From: Bradyrhizobium acaciae
GTDB taxonomy: Bacteria > Pseudomonadota > Alphaproteobacteria > Rhizobiales > Xanthobacteraceae
Direction of reading: 5' to 3'
DNA: 54,447 bases
Assembly: GCF_020889785.1 (NCBI RefSeq)
Contig: NZ_JACMYK010000036.1
Coordinates: 1 to 54,447 of the forward strand
The notes under the pieces were generated by a model. The model had not been told where the DNA came from and did not search any database. It saw only the letters and a list, made by a program, of their open reading frames with translations. The translations under genes and the position numbers were made by a program. Below are positions 7,087 to 17,372 of this stretch, in pieces (the first letter of the stretch is position 1; each line of letters starts with the position of its first letter).

Positions 7087-8207
7087 CGCAGCGTCTGATA
7101 GAGGCGGTGGAGCAGCCGCGCGCGCGGCTCGATCGACGAGACGTAGAGCTGCTCGTAATGGGTATGCGCGCCCTTGCCGTCGACGCCGAGGCCGTCGAGA
7201 GTCGCGGTGTGCGGCGCGGTGAAATTGCCGTCGGAGCCGCCGCCGGTGAAGACATCGATCAGCTCGAAGCCGAGTTCGGCGGCAAGCTCCCTGGCATGTT
7301 CGTACAGCGCGGCTCCGGCGTTGCTCTTCTCGTAGGGCGGACGGTTCAGCTCGCCGGTCACCTTCACGGTGACACCCTCGGTGCGCGAGGTGATCCTGAG
7401 GATTCTCGGTACCAGCTCGTCGGCGTCCGCCATGGTCGGCACGCGAAGATCGACCTCCGCATAGGCCTCTTCGGCGATCACGTTCGGCTTGGTACCGCCG
7501 CGGACCACGCCGACATTGACGGTGACGCCGCGCTTGAGATCGCTCATCCCCTCCAGCGCCAAAATCACATGGCCGAGTTCCCGGATCGCGCTGCGGCCGT
7601 CCTCGGGGCGTGTGCCGGCATGCGCCGGCGCGCCCTTGATGTTGACGTCGAAGCGCGCGACGCCCTTGCGCCCAGTGACGATCTTGCCGCCATCACGCGC
7701 CGGTTCGGTCACCAGCACGTATTTGGCCTTGCGGCCTTCGGCCTCGATCAGCGCCCGCGAGGTCGGGCTGCCGATTTCCTCGTCCGATACGTAGAGCTGG
7801 GTGATGCCGAGCGGTGGACGCGCATCTTCGGCGCAGATCTGCCGGAATGCGTGATAGGCGAGGTAGGCGCCGCCCTTCATGTCGTAGATGCCGGGACCGA
7901 ACGCGCTGTCGCCTTCGATCTGGAATGGTAACCGTTCGATGAATCCCATCGGATGAACTGTGTCGAGATGGCTCAACACCAGAATGCCCGGTGCGTCCTG
8001 CCCCCAGGACGAGCGCGCGACCAGGTGATCGCCGCAGCCATCGCGTCCTGCGATGCGCTCGACCGTGGCTGGCAGGTCGCGGTAGCCCGCGGCCACGAGA
8101 TCAACCAGTCTGTTGACCTGATCCGGCCGCTCCGTCGGAGACTCGATCTCGACCCAGCGGCGGATGCCGTCGAGGATCACAGTGGTTTCGAACGGGTTGC
8201 TGGACAT
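7083..8207 (-). CDS. M20 family metallopeptidase (glutamate carboxypeptidase / CPG2-like)
   Basis: The family uses two zinc ions to remove a C-terminal or N-acyl residue. Expected metal and catalytic residues are visible in 374 residues: H80 and D82 in SHLDTVH, D109 in IYDMKGG, the Glu pair in YVSDEEIG (143-144), E168 in TEPAR, and a late His in GKGAHTHYE. The segment NIKGAPAHAGTRPEDGRSAI marks the dimerisation domain. There is no signal peptide. It is transcribed into trmB with a 4-base overlap. In Rhizobiaceae, as I recall it, metK occupies this position between the XRE regulator and trmB, so this gene may be a replacement or insertion. Substrate unknown. Confidence 0.9.
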   Translation of the reverse strand: MSSNPFETTVILDGIRRWVEIESPTERPDQVNRLVDLVAAGYRDLPATVERIAGRDGCGDHLVARSSWGQDAPGILVLSHLDTVHPMGFIERLPFQIEGDSAFGPGIYDMKGGAYLAYHAFRQICAEDARPPLGITQLYVSDEEIGSPTSRALIEAEGRKAKYVLVTEPARDGGKIVTGRKGVARFDVNIKGAPAHAGTRPEDGRSAIRELGHVILALEGMSDLKRGVTVNVGVVRGGTKPNVIAEEAYAEVDLRVPTMADADELVPRILRITSRTEGVTVKVTGELNRPPYEKSNAGAALYEHARELAAELGFELIDVFTGGGSDGNFTAPHTATLDGLGVDGKGAHTHYEQLYVSSIEPRARLLHRLYQTLR

Positions 8208-8258
8208 GCTGTTATCGTCGCCTGTGGATTTGCTTTGTCATTGCGCGCACGCGCCAGG

Positions 8259-8353
8259 GCATGATCCGGGAAAGTGTGATGCGGCTTTCCGAAAAGATCA
8301 TGCTCAAACAACGAGCTAAAGCGCGATGACGTTCAGTCTGAACGCATCGCGCC
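8259..8353. repeat. Composite palindromic repeat between the M20 peptidase and XRE genes
   Basis: Two hairpins sit side by side. GCATGATC (8259-8266) pairs with GATCATGC (8296-8303) around GGAAAG/CTTTCC. GCGCGATG...GTTCAG pairs with CTGAAC...CATCGCGC (8321-8352). It is of the same type as 601-649. Confidence 0.7.
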
Positions 8354-8414
8354 TTAACGTACGCCGGAATGACATATTCCAGATTTGACGATCGCTCAAA
8401 CGGATATGGCCGAA

Positions 8415-8831
8415 TCAGACCTGTTCGGCCGCCTCGCGCGCCGCGATCTGCTCGACCAGCTCGACGATGCTGCGGCGGAGCTTGGCGTCCGCAATCCGTG
8501 TGAAGGCGCGGGTCAGGGCCAGGCCTTCGGCGGTTGCCAGAAAATCGGCGACATAGGTCGGCGAGGATCCCTCGCTGAAGCCGTCGGCGGTCTTGACGCC
8601 GCTCGGGCCGCCGTCGAACAGGAAGGAGACCGGCACCTGCAGGATCTCGGAGATCTGCTGCAGCCGGCTGGCGCCGACGCGATTGGTGCCCTTCTCGTAT
8701 TTCTGCACCTGCTGGAACGTCAGGCCTAACGCCTCGCCCAGTTTTTCCTGGCTCATGCCGAGCATGATGCGTCGCATACGGACGCGGCTGCCGACATATT
8801 TGTCAACAGGATTGGGCGCTTTGGTGGACAT
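8415..8831 (-). CDS. XRE-family HTH transcriptional regulator, PraR-like
   Basis: This 138-residue DNA-binding protein has an N-terminal HTH_3 domain (about 12-70: VGSRVRMRRIMLGMSQEKLG, LTFQQVQKYEKGTNRV, SRLQQISEILQVPVSFLF) and a short helical C-terminal part that probably dimerises (LRRSIVELVEQIAAREAAE). It closely resembles the short alphaproteobacterial regulator known as PraR, which represses reb and biofilm-related genes in Azorhizobium and Rhizobium; I base this on memory of the HTH sequence. The start at 8831 has TTAGGAG close upstream. The gene lies just downstream of lnt, separated by about 260 bases that hold the palindrome TTTGCGCAAA. Confidence 0.85.
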   Translation of the reverse strand: MSTKAPNPVDKYVGSRVRMRRIMLGMSQEKLGEALGLTFQQVQKYEKGTNRVGASRLQQISEILQVPVSFLFDGGPSGVKTADGFSEGSSPTYVADFLATAEGLALTRAFTRIADAKLRRSIVELVEQIAAREAAEQV

Positions 8832-8947
8832 CTCCAACTCTCCTAAGGGATTGCGCGCCCGTGGCTGAGGCAAGTTGGAAGGGGAGTATGCCTCAGGCGC
8901 CGGTGCCGTCAAATCCTGCAAGGAGGATCGGGACGAAATGCGGACAA

Positions 8948-8957
8948 TTTGCGCAAA
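8948..8957. promoter_or_regulatory. Palindrome TTTGCGCAAA upstream of the XRE regulator gene
   Basis: A perfect 10-bp palindrome lies about 117 bases before the XRE start codon in the lnt-XRE gap. XRE regulators often bind such sites and repress themselves. Operator function is inference. Confidence 0.3.
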
Positions 8958-9092
8958 GGGGCTGACTTGGCTTGTGATTTCGCGTGGACCCGTACAATGC
9001 GAAGTGCACGGTCGATCTGTCAACTGGTGGAATCACACTGAGGTAAATTTCGACGTTATTTCGGGTTCGCAACAACCGGCGATATGCAGCGA

Positions 9093-10706
9093 TCAGGCCT
9101 TTCGCCTGACAAAACGTCTGCGCAATACGATTGCGAGGGCAACTAACACAATTACAGCGGCGGGGATGTTCCCGGCACGCGCATAGATCGTCGGCGCGAT
9201 CGCCGCCGGCAGGCCGGCGTCGAGCACGCCTTCGATGCCGAGCCCGAGTTGCGAGACGATTCGGCCGAGCGGGTCGATGACGGCCGAGATGCCCGTATTC
9301 GCGGCACGCACCAGCGGCAGGCCCTCCTCGATCGAGCGCAGCCGGGCCTGTTGCAGGTGTTGATAGGGGCCGGTCGAGACTCCGAACCAGCCGTCATTGG
9401 TGACGTTGACGATCCAGCCGGGACGATCGTCGCGGCTCACGACATTGCCGGGGAAGATCGCCTCGTAGCAGATCAGAGGCAGCGCGCGCGGCGCATTCGG
9501 AATATCGAGCGTGCGGCGGATCGTGCCGGGAATGTAGCCGCCCTGCACCTTGGTGAGCTGCACGAAGCCGATCTTCTCCATCCAGTCCTGGAACGGCAGA
9601 TATTCGCCGAATGGCACAAGGTGCAGCTTGTCGTAGACCGCGAGCACGCTGCCATCGTGGTCGATGACGTAGATGGAATTATAGGCGCGCGTGATGCGGA
9701 CATTGGGCGGCAGATCGGGCGCGCGCACCGAGCCGGTGATCAGCACGGTTCCCTTCGGCAGCAGGTCGGCGATCTGCGCCATCGCGTCGGCTTCCTTGGT
9801 CAGGAAGAACGGAAACGCGGATTCCGGCCAGATCAGGATGGTGGAGTCGCTCACGCCGGTGGAGTGCGGCCCGGACGCACGATCCGACAGAGTGAGATAT
9901 TTCTGCATCACCGCCGCCTTGGCGGAGTAGTTGAACTTGGCGTCCTGCTGCAGATCGGGCTGCATGATGCGGAGCTTGACGCCGGCGACCATTGCGGTCG
10001 GCGTCTGGGACAGCCGAACGGTGCCGAACGCCAGCATCGCCGCCAGCACCAGCCCTGCCGCCACCGGCGCGCGCCACGGCTTGCGGCCGCGTGAGGCGCC
10101 GTCGATCAGCACGGCCGGGCTTGCGAAGATCGCGACGGCCAGGAACGTCATGCCCCACAGCCCGATCAGCGATGCGGTCTGGGCGAGCGCCAGTGGTTCG
10201 GTCAGCGCATAGCCGAACGCATTCCACGGAAAGCCGCTGAGGAGATGGCCGCGCAGCCACTCCGAGATCGTCAGGCTGACCGCCAGCGCCAGCACGCGCG
10301 AGGCGTCGCGCGGCCAGATCAGCCGTGCCAGCGCGAAGCCGAAGGCGGTGAACAGCGCGAGATAGGCCGGCAGGCCGAGCACTGCGAACGGCGTCAGCCA
10401 GGCGAAAGTGTCAGCATCGACAAAGAAGGCGATGCCAATCCAGTACAGTCCCGGCACGAAATAGCCGAGGCCGAACCAGAAGCCCGACAGTGCCGCAGCT
10501 GGCACGCCGCGCCAGCGTCCGGCGGCGCTGCCGTCAATCAGCCAGACTGCAATCGAAAATGTCAGAAACAGCACCGGCCAGGCGTTGAACGGTGCCATCG
10601 CCAGCGAGGACAATGCACCGGCTGCGAGCGCGAGCACGGCGCGCTTCCATCCCCAGGTCAGGATCACGGCAAGGCCGATCGATCGGAGCTTGTCGGAGAG
10701 CCTCAC
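9093..10706 (-). CDS. lnt: Apolipoprotein N-acyltransferase
   Basis: Lnt adds the third acyl chain to lipoproteins in the inner membrane. The 537-residue protein has an N-terminal block of about six membrane segments (20-230), a periplasmic nitrilase-fold domain (about 245-490), and a last membrane segment before the basic tail RRRFVRRKA. The catalytic triad is present: E295 in WPESAFPF, K360 in YDKLHLVPFGEY and C413 in LICYEAIFPG. The start is GTG at 10706, and it overlaps the TGA of the upstream CBS-domain gene as GTGA. Confidence 0.96.
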   Translation of the reverse strand: MRLSDKLRSIGLAVILTWGWKRAVLALAAGALSSLAMAPFNAWPVLFLTFSIAVWLIDGSAAGRWRGVPAAALSGFWFGLGYFVPGLYWIGIAFFVDADTFAWLTPFAVLGLPAYLALFTAFGFALARLIWPRDASRVLALAVSLTISEWLRGHLLSGFPWNAFGYALTEPLALAQTASLIGLWGMTFLAVAIFASPAVLIDGASRGRKPWRAPVAAGLVLAAMLAFGTVRLSQTPTAMVAGVKLRIMQPDLQQDAKFNYSAKAAVMQKYLTLSDRASGPHSTGVSDSTILIWPESAFPFFLTKEADAMAQIADLLPKGTVLITGSVRAPDLPPNVRITRAYNSIYVIDHDGSVLAVYDKLHLVPFGEYLPFQDWMEKIGFVQLTKVQGGYIPGTIRRTLDIPNAPRALPLICYEAIFPGNVVSRDDRPGWIVNVTNDGWFGVSTGPYQHLQQARLRSIEEGLPLVRAANTGISAVIDPLGRIVSQLGLGIEGVLDAGLPAAIAPTIYARAGNIPAAVIVLVALAIVLRRRFVRRKA

Positions 10707-11815
10707 TGCGGACCGGCTCCCTCGCCGGGCGGCGGCATGTTGTCATTCGCCTGCGGATTTCCGGAGTCCGGTGTCTGCTCACGCCGCCGCTCGCGTTCCT
10801 TCCGCGGCGTCGGCCGCTCCTTACGCGTCGTGATGCGCACGCGCTTGACCCGCCGCGGATCGGCGTCGAGCACCTCGACCTCGTAATGGCCAGGCCCCGA
10901 GATCACCTCGCCGCGCACCGGCAGCCGGCCGACGAACGACACGAGATAGCCGCCCAGCGTCTCGACCTCCTCGCCGGCCTCGCCGGTGACGAAGTCCTCG
11001 CCGATCACCGAACGGACGTCATCGAGGCTGGCGCGGGCGTCGGCGATGAAGGAGTTGTCCGGCTGGCGCACGATCGACGGCGGCTCGTCGGAATCGTGCT
11101 CGTCGTCGATCTCGCCGACGATCTGCTCGACGATGTCCTCGATCGACACCAGCCCGTCGGTGCCGCCATATTCGTCGACCACCAGCGCAAGATGGATGCG
11201 CGAGGCCTGCATCTGCGCCAAGAGGTCGATCGCGCGCATCGACGGCGGGATGTAGAGCAGCTTGCGGATGATATTCGCGTCCGCCAGCGGCAGCGCGAGG
11301 TCGACGCTGCGCAAATCGAGCCCGGCCGGGAACGGCTTCTTGCGCTTGGTCTTGGTCGCCTCCGTGACGCGCGCCTTCGCGGTCATGAAGGCGAGCAGGT
11401 CGCGGATGTGCACCATGCCCTCGGGGTCGTCGAGGGTTTCGTTGTAGACGACGAGCCGCGAATGCGCCGCGCTCTCGAACAGGCTCATCAACTCGCCGAG
11501 CGGAATGTCGCGCTTGACCGCGACGATGTCGGCGCGGTGCACCATGACGTCGGCGATCCGCCGCTCGTTCAGCGACAGGATGTTGCGCAGCATGGTGCGC
11601 TCGATTGCCGAGAAGCCGACATCGTCGGGCGTCGAGGCATCGAGCACCACCTGCAGATCGTCGCGCACCGATCCGGCCTTCCAGCCGAACAGCGTGCGGA
11701 TCGCGCGCACCAGCCAGCCCTCGGCCGCGGGGCGCTGCACCTCGCCGTCATGCACCACCGCGGGCAGGTTGCTCACGTTGCGCGGATTGTCGTGGGTCGG
11801 TTCGGAATCCGGCAT
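10703..11815 (-). CDS. CBS and CorC/HlyC domain protein (hemolysin-like, CorC family)
   Basis: A 370-residue cytoplasmic protein with two CBS domains (about 88-147, IADVMVHRADIVAV; and 188-245, IHLALVVDEYGGTDGLVSIEDIVEQIVG) and a C-terminal CorC/HlyC transporter-associated domain (about 255-335). The tail is Arg/Lys/Pro-rich. Unlike full-length HlyC/CorC exporters it has no DUF21 membrane part. Related proteins act in Mg/Co resistance, but a transport role is not shown for this short form. Start ATG at 11815 lies one base after the ybeY stop. The ybeZ(phoH)-ybeY-corC-lnt order is conserved across proteobacteria. Confidence 0.92.
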   Translation of the reverse strand: MPDSEPTHDNPRNVSNLPAVVHDGEVQRPAAEGWLVRAIRTLFGWKAGSVRDDLQVVLDASTPDDVGFSAIERTMLRNILSLNERRIADVMVHRADIVAVKRDIPLGELMSLFESAAHSRLVVYNETLDDPEGMVHIRDLLAFMTAKARVTEATKTKRKKPFPAGLDLRSVDLALPLADANIIRKLLYIPPSMRAIDLLAQMQASRIHLALVVDEYGGTDGLVSIEDIVEQIVGEIDDEHDSDEPPSIVRQPDNSFIADARASLDDVRSVIGEDFVTGEAGEEVETLGGYLVSFVGRLPVRGEVISGPGHYEVEVLDADPRRVKRVRITTRKERPTPRKERERRREQTPDSGNPQANDNMPPPGEGAGPQ

Positions 11816-11816
11816 G

Positions 11817-12386
11817 TCAGGCGATCCGATCCGCATAGGGGTCGGGAATGCCGAGGGTGGAGAGGATCTCGCGCTCGAGCGCCTCCATGTCCTCGGCATC
11901 GTCGTCGTTCTCGTGGTCGTAACCGATCAAATGGAGGAAGCCATGCACCGCCAGATGACTCAAATGATGGTCGAACGGCTTCTGTTCCTCATCGGCTTCC
12001 CGCCGCGTCGTCTCATAGGCGATCGCGATATCGCCGAGCATGCGCGGAGCATCGTCTGCTCCGCCGGAGCCTTCCGGCTGCAATGCCGGAAACGACAGCA
12101 CGTTGGTCGGCTTGTCGATGCTGCGCCAGTTGGCGTTCAGCGTGCGGATGCCGACGTCGTCGGTCAGCATCACCGCAAGCTCGGCGTCGGCGACATCGGC
12201 GTCGGCGATTTCGGCGGCAGCCTCGATGGCGCGGTGAATCACCGCGTCGGCATTGGGCTCGGCCTGCCAGCATTCGGCGGTGACGAGAACCTCGGTTGCA
12301 GGAAAAGCAGACACCTTCGTTTCAAAATCTGCGTTATGGCCGGAACCCGCATCGCCCGGGCTCGCGGCCGAAGCTATTGGTCTCAA
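11817..12386 (-). CDS. ybeY: Endoribonuclease YbeY (rRNA maturation factor)
   Basis: YbeY is a zinc-dependent endoribonuclease needed for 16S rRNA 3' end maturation and ribosome quality control. The zinc site HGFLHLIGYDHEND near residue 150 matches the family motif HGxLHLxGYDH. LNANWRSIDKPTNVLSFP is also characteristic. No ATG suits the N terminus; a TTG at 12386 overlaps the phoH stop as TTGA. A GTG a few codons into the variable N-terminal part is an alternative. Confidence 0.93.
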   Translation of the reverse strand: MRPIASAASPGDAGSGHNADFETKVSAFPATEVLVTAECWQAEPNADAVIHRAIEAAAEIADADVADAELAVMLTDDVGIRTLNANWRSIDKPTNVLSFPALQPEGSGGADDAPRMLGDIAIAYETTRREADEEQKPFDHHLSHLAVHGFLHLIGYDHENDDDAEDMEALEREILSTLGIPDPYADRIA

Positions 12387-13438
12387 GATCTGGCGTTTGC
12401 CGGCTTTTGCGGCAATCCCTCATAGGCGGCCACGATGCGCGCCACCAATTCATGGCGGATGACGTCCTCGGCCTTGAAATGCACCTGCGCGATGCCTTCG
12501 ACGCCGTCGAGCAGCTTCACGGCTTCCGCGAGCCCTGAGGTCTGCCCGTTCGGCAGGTCGATCTGCGACGGGTCGCCGGTGACGATCATCCGGCTGTTTT
12601 CGCCGAGACGCGTCAGGAACATCTTCATCTGCATCGTGGTGGTGTTCTGCGCCTCGTCGAGGATGATGGCGGCATTGGTCAGGGTGCGGCCACGCATGAA
12701 GGCGAGCGGCGCGATCTCGATCTCGTTGCCTTGCAGCGCGCGCTCGACGACGCGGGCATCCATCAGGTCGTACAGCGCATCGTAGATCGGGCGCAGATAC
12801 GGATCGACCTTCTCCTTGAGGTCGCCGGGCAGGAAGCCGAGCCGCTCGCCAGCTTCGACCGCAGGCCGCGTCAGGATGATGCGATCAACCTCCTTGCGCT
12901 CGAACAGCTGCGCCGCGTGGGCGACTGCGAGCCAGGTCTTGCCGGTGCCGGCCGGGCCGATGCCGAACACCAGCTCGTGCCGCTTCAGCGCGCGGATGTA
13001 GGAATCCTGTGCCGCGGTGCGGGCGCGCACCGGACGCTTGCGCAGATTGATGGTCTCGAACGTCGGCTTTGCGGTCTTGTTGTCGAACTCGAACAGCGAG
13101 CCTTGGGCGATCACGGCGCGGATCGCGCCTTCGACTTCGCCCTGATCGAGGTCGTGCCCCTCGACGGCCTGCGCATAGAGCGTCTCGAGCACGCGCCGCG
13201 CCGCATCGCAGCCGTCGCGGGAGCCCGCGATGGTGAGATGATTGCCGCGGGAATCGACCACGACACCGAGCCGCCGCTCGATCAGCGCCAGATTCTGGCC
13301 GTAAGGGCCGACCAGCGCGGATGCGGCGCGGTTGTCGTCGAAATCGATGACGACCTGAGTCTCAGGTGGCATTTGCATGTCGCGGTCAGGTTTGCGGCTG
13401 GGAGCGAGCGAAGACGAATCCGATGCGCTTTTTGGCAA
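12383..13438 (-). CDS. PhoH-like ATPase (YbeZ)
   Basis: A P-loop ATPase that works with YbeY in RNA metabolism. The 351 residues show an N-terminal KH-like part, then Walker A GPAGTGKT (161-168), the segment ILTRPAVEAGERLGFLPGD, a Walker B with AAIILDEAQNTT, and ENSRMIVTGDPSQIDLP. The start used is TTG at 13438, six bases after the miaB stop. Internal ATGs at residues 21 and 23 (DMQMPPETQ) are plausible instead, as the first 20 residues are low complexity. Its stop overlaps the ybeY start. Confidence 0.94.
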   Translation of the reverse strand: MPKSASDSSSLAPSRKPDRDMQMPPETQVVIDFDDNRAASALVGPYGQNLALIERRLGVVVDSRGNHLTIAGSRDGCDAARRVLETLYAQAVEGHDLDQGEVEGAIRAVIAQGSLFEFDNKTAKPTFETINLRKRPVRARTAAQDSYIRALKRHELVFGIGPAGTGKTWLAVAHAAQLFERKEVDRIILTRPAVEAGERLGFLPGDLKEKVDPYLRPIYDALYDLMDARVVERALQGNEIEIAPLAFMRGRTLTNAAIILDEAQNTTTMQMKMFLTRLGENSRMIVTGDPSQIDLPNGQTSGLAEAVKLLDGVEGIAQVHFKAEDVIRHELVARIVAAYEGLPQKPANARS

Positions 13439-13443
13439 GGATT

Positions 13444-14832
<1,389 letters not shown>

Positions 14833-14890
14833 GGAACCCTGAGAGCGAAATGGAAACGGCGCCATCCGGGCGCCGGGGCTCAAATATAGC

Positions 14891-15589
14891 CTAAACCGCG
14901 GAAAATCCAGCGATCGAGCCGTGTTTTTGGCCGGCCCGGCCGATCAAATCGGGCAATTGGCGCATATCGGCGAAGGTTATGGCTGCGCCGGCCTTGCGCA
15001 GCATGTCCTCGTGTTCCCCAGTGCAGTGGCTGCCGCCGTAGAAGCCGAGCACGGTCATCCCGGCGGCACGACCGCCGGTGACGCCGGCCACGCTGTCCTC
15101 GATCACGACGCAGCGCGCGGGGTTGGCACCCATCTGGTTGGCGGCGAACAGGAAGAGATCGGGCGCCGGCTTGCCGCGCTGGACCTGGGTAGCGGAGAAA
15201 ATATGCGGCGCGAGCCGGTCGTAGAGCCCGGCGCAGGTCAGGCCGTGATGGATCTTTTCCGGCGTGCCGCTCGACGCCACGCATTTCGGCAGGGCGAGCG
15301 CGGCGATCGCATCGCCGACATGCGCGATCGCGCTGAGATCGTCGGCATAGAAGCTCAGCGTCGCGTGCTTGACCTCGGCCTCGAAGGTGTCGGGCAGCGC
15401 GCGGCCGATCTCGTTTTCGACGATCCGCCGCGCTTCGCGGTCGGATACGCCGAGGAAGCGCTTCAGCACGCCGTCGGGGGTGATCGGAAAGCCGTGCCGC
15501 GTCAGCGTGTCCGCATGCGCGCGACAGGAGATCACCTCGCTGTCGACCAGCACGCCGTCGCAATCGAAGATGACGAGGTCGAAGCTCAT
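14891..15589 (-). CDS. HAD superfamily phosphatase, beta-phosphoglucomutase-like subgroup
   Basis: A 232-residue hydrolase with motif I FDCDGVLVDSE (nucleophile D9, acid/base D11), a helical cap, motif II around ASSGTPEK, Lys in GKPAPDLFL, and motif IV VVIEDSVAGVTGGRAAGM. This pattern matches the phosphoglycolate phosphatase/beta-phosphoglucomutase branch. The substrate cannot be told from sequence. It lies between fur and miaB, 24 bases after fur, so cotranscription is likely. Confidence 0.88.
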   Translation of the reverse strand: MSFDLVIFDCDGVLVDSEVISCRAHADTLTRHGFPITPDGVLKRFLGVSDREARRIVENEIGRALPDTFEAEVKHATLSFYADDLSAIAHVGDAIAALALPKCVASSGTPEKIHHGLTCAGLYDRLAPHIFSATQVQRGKPAPDLFLFAANQMGANPARCVVIEDSVAGVTGGRAAGMTVLGFYGGSHCTGEHEDMLRKAGAAITFADMRQLPDLIGRAGQKHGSIAGFSAV

Positions 15590-15613
15590 GGTCTGGCGAT
15601 GCGTGGCACGCGC

Positions 15614-16066
15614 TTACGACTTGCTGTCTTCGTCGAGCGGGACGCAATAGAGCTCGAGCCGGTGATCGACCAGCTTGTAGCCGAGCTTGCGCGCGATCTC
15701 GGCCTGCAGCTTCTCGATCTCCTCGGAGGTGAATTCGATCACCTTGCCGTCGCGCAGATTGATCAGGTGGTCGTGATGGCTCTCGGGCATCTGCTCGTAA
15801 CGCGCGCGGCCTTCACGGAAGTCGTGGCGCTCGATGATCCCGGCATCCTCGAACAGCTTGACGGTGCGGTATACCGTCGAGATCGAGATCTTGTCGTCGA
15901 CCGCGACGCAGCGGCGGTACAGTTCCTCGACGTCGGGATGATCCATGGCCTCCGCCAGCACTCGCGCGATCACGCGGCGCTGTTCGGTCATGCGCATGCC
16001 CGTCGCGGCGCAGCGCGCCTCGATACCGGTATTCTTCTGCGCAGGCGTGATTTTCACCGTCGTCAT
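15614..16066 (-). CDS. fur: Ferric uptake regulator family protein Fur
   Basis: A 150-residue metalloregulator with winged-helix DNA-binding domain (HTH about 58-78, ISISTVYRTVKLFEDAGIIE) and the metal-binding HHDH (97-100) in ESHHDHLINLRDGKVIEF. The two CxxC motifs of E. coli Fur are absent: INLRDG stands where E. coli has ICLDCG. This is usual for the alphaproteobacterial Fur/Mur branch, which in several rhizobia responds to manganese as well as iron. Its position between rimI and miaB agrees with Bradyrhizobium gene order as I recall it. Confidence 0.93.
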   Translation of the reverse strand: MTTVKITPAQKNTGIEARCAATGMRMTEQRRVIARVLAEAMDHPDVEELYRRCVAVDDKISISTVYRTVKLFEDAGIIERHDFREGRARYEQMPESHHDHLINLRDGKVIEFTSEEIEKLQAEIARKLGYKLVDHRLELYCVPLDEDSKS

Positions 16067-16119
16067 GGACCCAGAGCCTTGAGGAGCAGAGCAGGCGCTG
16101 TTCTGCCATCGCGCCGATG

Positions 16120-16605
16120 TTACGACAAGTCGCGCCGCATCAGAAGCGCGTTCAAATGTTCCTCACCGGGCTGCTTGTAATAGCGTTCGCGGCGGCCGAT
16201 CACGTCGAATCCGGCCCCTTCATAAAGCCGTCGCGCCGGCGCGTTGTTCTCTTCCACTTCGAGGAAGATGGTGCGGATGCCATGGCCGGCAAGATGGCCG
16301 AGATGGGTCAGCAGCAGGTCGCGCGACAGGCCGCGTCCGCGCTGGCCGGTATCGATCGCGATCGACAGGATTTCGGCTTCGTCCGCCGCCATTCGCGAGA
16401 CCGCAAAGCCGATCACGTTGCGTCCCTGCCGCAGCCGGTGCACCAGCGTGTTGCGCTCGGTCAGCATCGTCTCGAATTCGCCTTCGCCCCAGCCGCGATG
16501 AAACGATGCGCCGTGCAATTGCGCGAGCCGCGCGGCGTCGCGTAGCGATGCGGGCTCGACCGCGGGCGGACTGCCGCCCCACCATCGTGACAGAAAGCCG
16601 ATCAT
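16120..16605 (-). CDS. rimI: Ribosomal protein-alanine N-acetyltransferase RimI
   Basis: RimI acetylates the N terminus of ribosomal protein S18 and is a GNAT enzyme. The 161-residue protein contains the acetyl-CoA loop QRGRGLSRDLL (about 88-98) and the RimI signature EVEENNAPARRLYEGAGF (about 116-133), with a C-terminal Tyr pair RYYKQP. I chose ATG at 16605, which overlaps the tsaB stop as ATGA; a longer reading upstream lies inside tsaB. Adjacency to tsaB is common. Confidence 0.92.
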   Translation of the reverse strand: MIGFLSRWWGGSPPAVEPASLRDAARLAQLHGASFHRGWGEGEFETMLTERNTLVHRLRQGRNVIGFAVSRMAADEAEILSIAIDTGQRGRGLSRDLLLTHLGHLAGHGIRTIFLEVEENNAPARRLYEGAGFDVIGRRERYYKQPGEEHLNALLMRRDLS

Positions 16606-17297
16606 GTCGATGGCGGTGTGCTGATTTCGAGCCGGTTTTTCGGCGGCTTCGCGTCGGGCGCGCGCAGATAGAACGGCCGCGGCGGCGCGCTGTCGGGATC
16701 GACGGCTGCACCGACCCAGGCGACCCAGGTAATATCGGGCGCGGGCTGCCTGTCGACCTTCACTGGCGGCGTTGCATCGGCGGGCCACCGCTCGGCGAGA
16801 ATATTGGCGGCGTTGCCGACCAGATGCAGCGCGCCGAACTGCGCGGCTTCCAGCGCCTCTGCGATCGGCGCAACCTTCGGCTTGAGAAGCGGGCTGCCGT
16901 CGCCGCCCACCAGCTGGAAATAGACATGATCATGCCGCGCATCGATCGCCGACAGGATGGCATGCGCGCCGTTCTCGGCGACCACGGGCGCGGCGTAAGC
17001 GGCGAGCGTCGACAGTCCGACGATCGGCTTCGACGCGGACAGCGCCAAGCCGCGCGCGGCCGAGAGTCCGACGCGCAAACCGGTGAAACTGCCGGGGCCG
17101 GTGGTGACGGCGATGCGGTCGAGCCCGGCAAAGCCGATGCCGCTCTCTTTCATCACGCGTCCGATCAGCGGCATCAGCGCCTCGGCATGGCCGCGCGGCA
17201 TCGGCTGCGATTCAATGGCGATGGTATTGCCGGAGGTGGTGTCGAGCACGGCCGCGGAGCAGGCGTCGAGCGCGGTATCGATGGCGAGAATCATCAT
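16602..17297 (-). CDS. tsaB: tRNA threonylcarbamoyladenosine biosynthesis protein TsaB
   Basis: TsaB is the scaffold partner of TsaD in making t6A37 on ANN-decoding tRNAs. The 231 residues begin MMILAIDTALDACSAAV, the ASKHA-type start, and include MPRGHAEALMPLIGRVM and the family block GPGSFTGLRVGLSAARGLAL. The last 70 residues are less conserved and Pro-rich. A start one codon later is equally possible. It is followed by rimI with a 4-base overlap. Confidence 0.94.
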   Translation of the reverse strand: MMILAIDTALDACSAAVLDTTSGNTIAIESQPMPRGHAEALMPLIGRVMKESGIGFAGLDRIAVTTGPGSFTGLRVGLSAARGLALSASKPIVGLSTLAAYAAPVVAENGAHAILSAIDARHDHVYFQLVGGDGSPLLKPKVAPIAEALEAAQFGALHLVGNAANILAERWPADATPPVKVDRQPAPDITWVAWVGAAVDPDSAPPRPFYLRAPDAKPPKNRLEISTPPST

Positions 17298-17372
17298 GGG
17301 GCAAACGTCAGGGCGAACGGAAGGTCAGAACCATTTCCGATTCGCCGGCTCACTGTTCGTCCCCCTCTTTGG

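Noticed and set aside
10592..12283. A 563-codon plus-strand frame across the corC-like and ybeY genes
   Set aside because: It is antisense to a CBS-domain protein and YbeY, both with clear motifs, and has no recognisable domain of its own.
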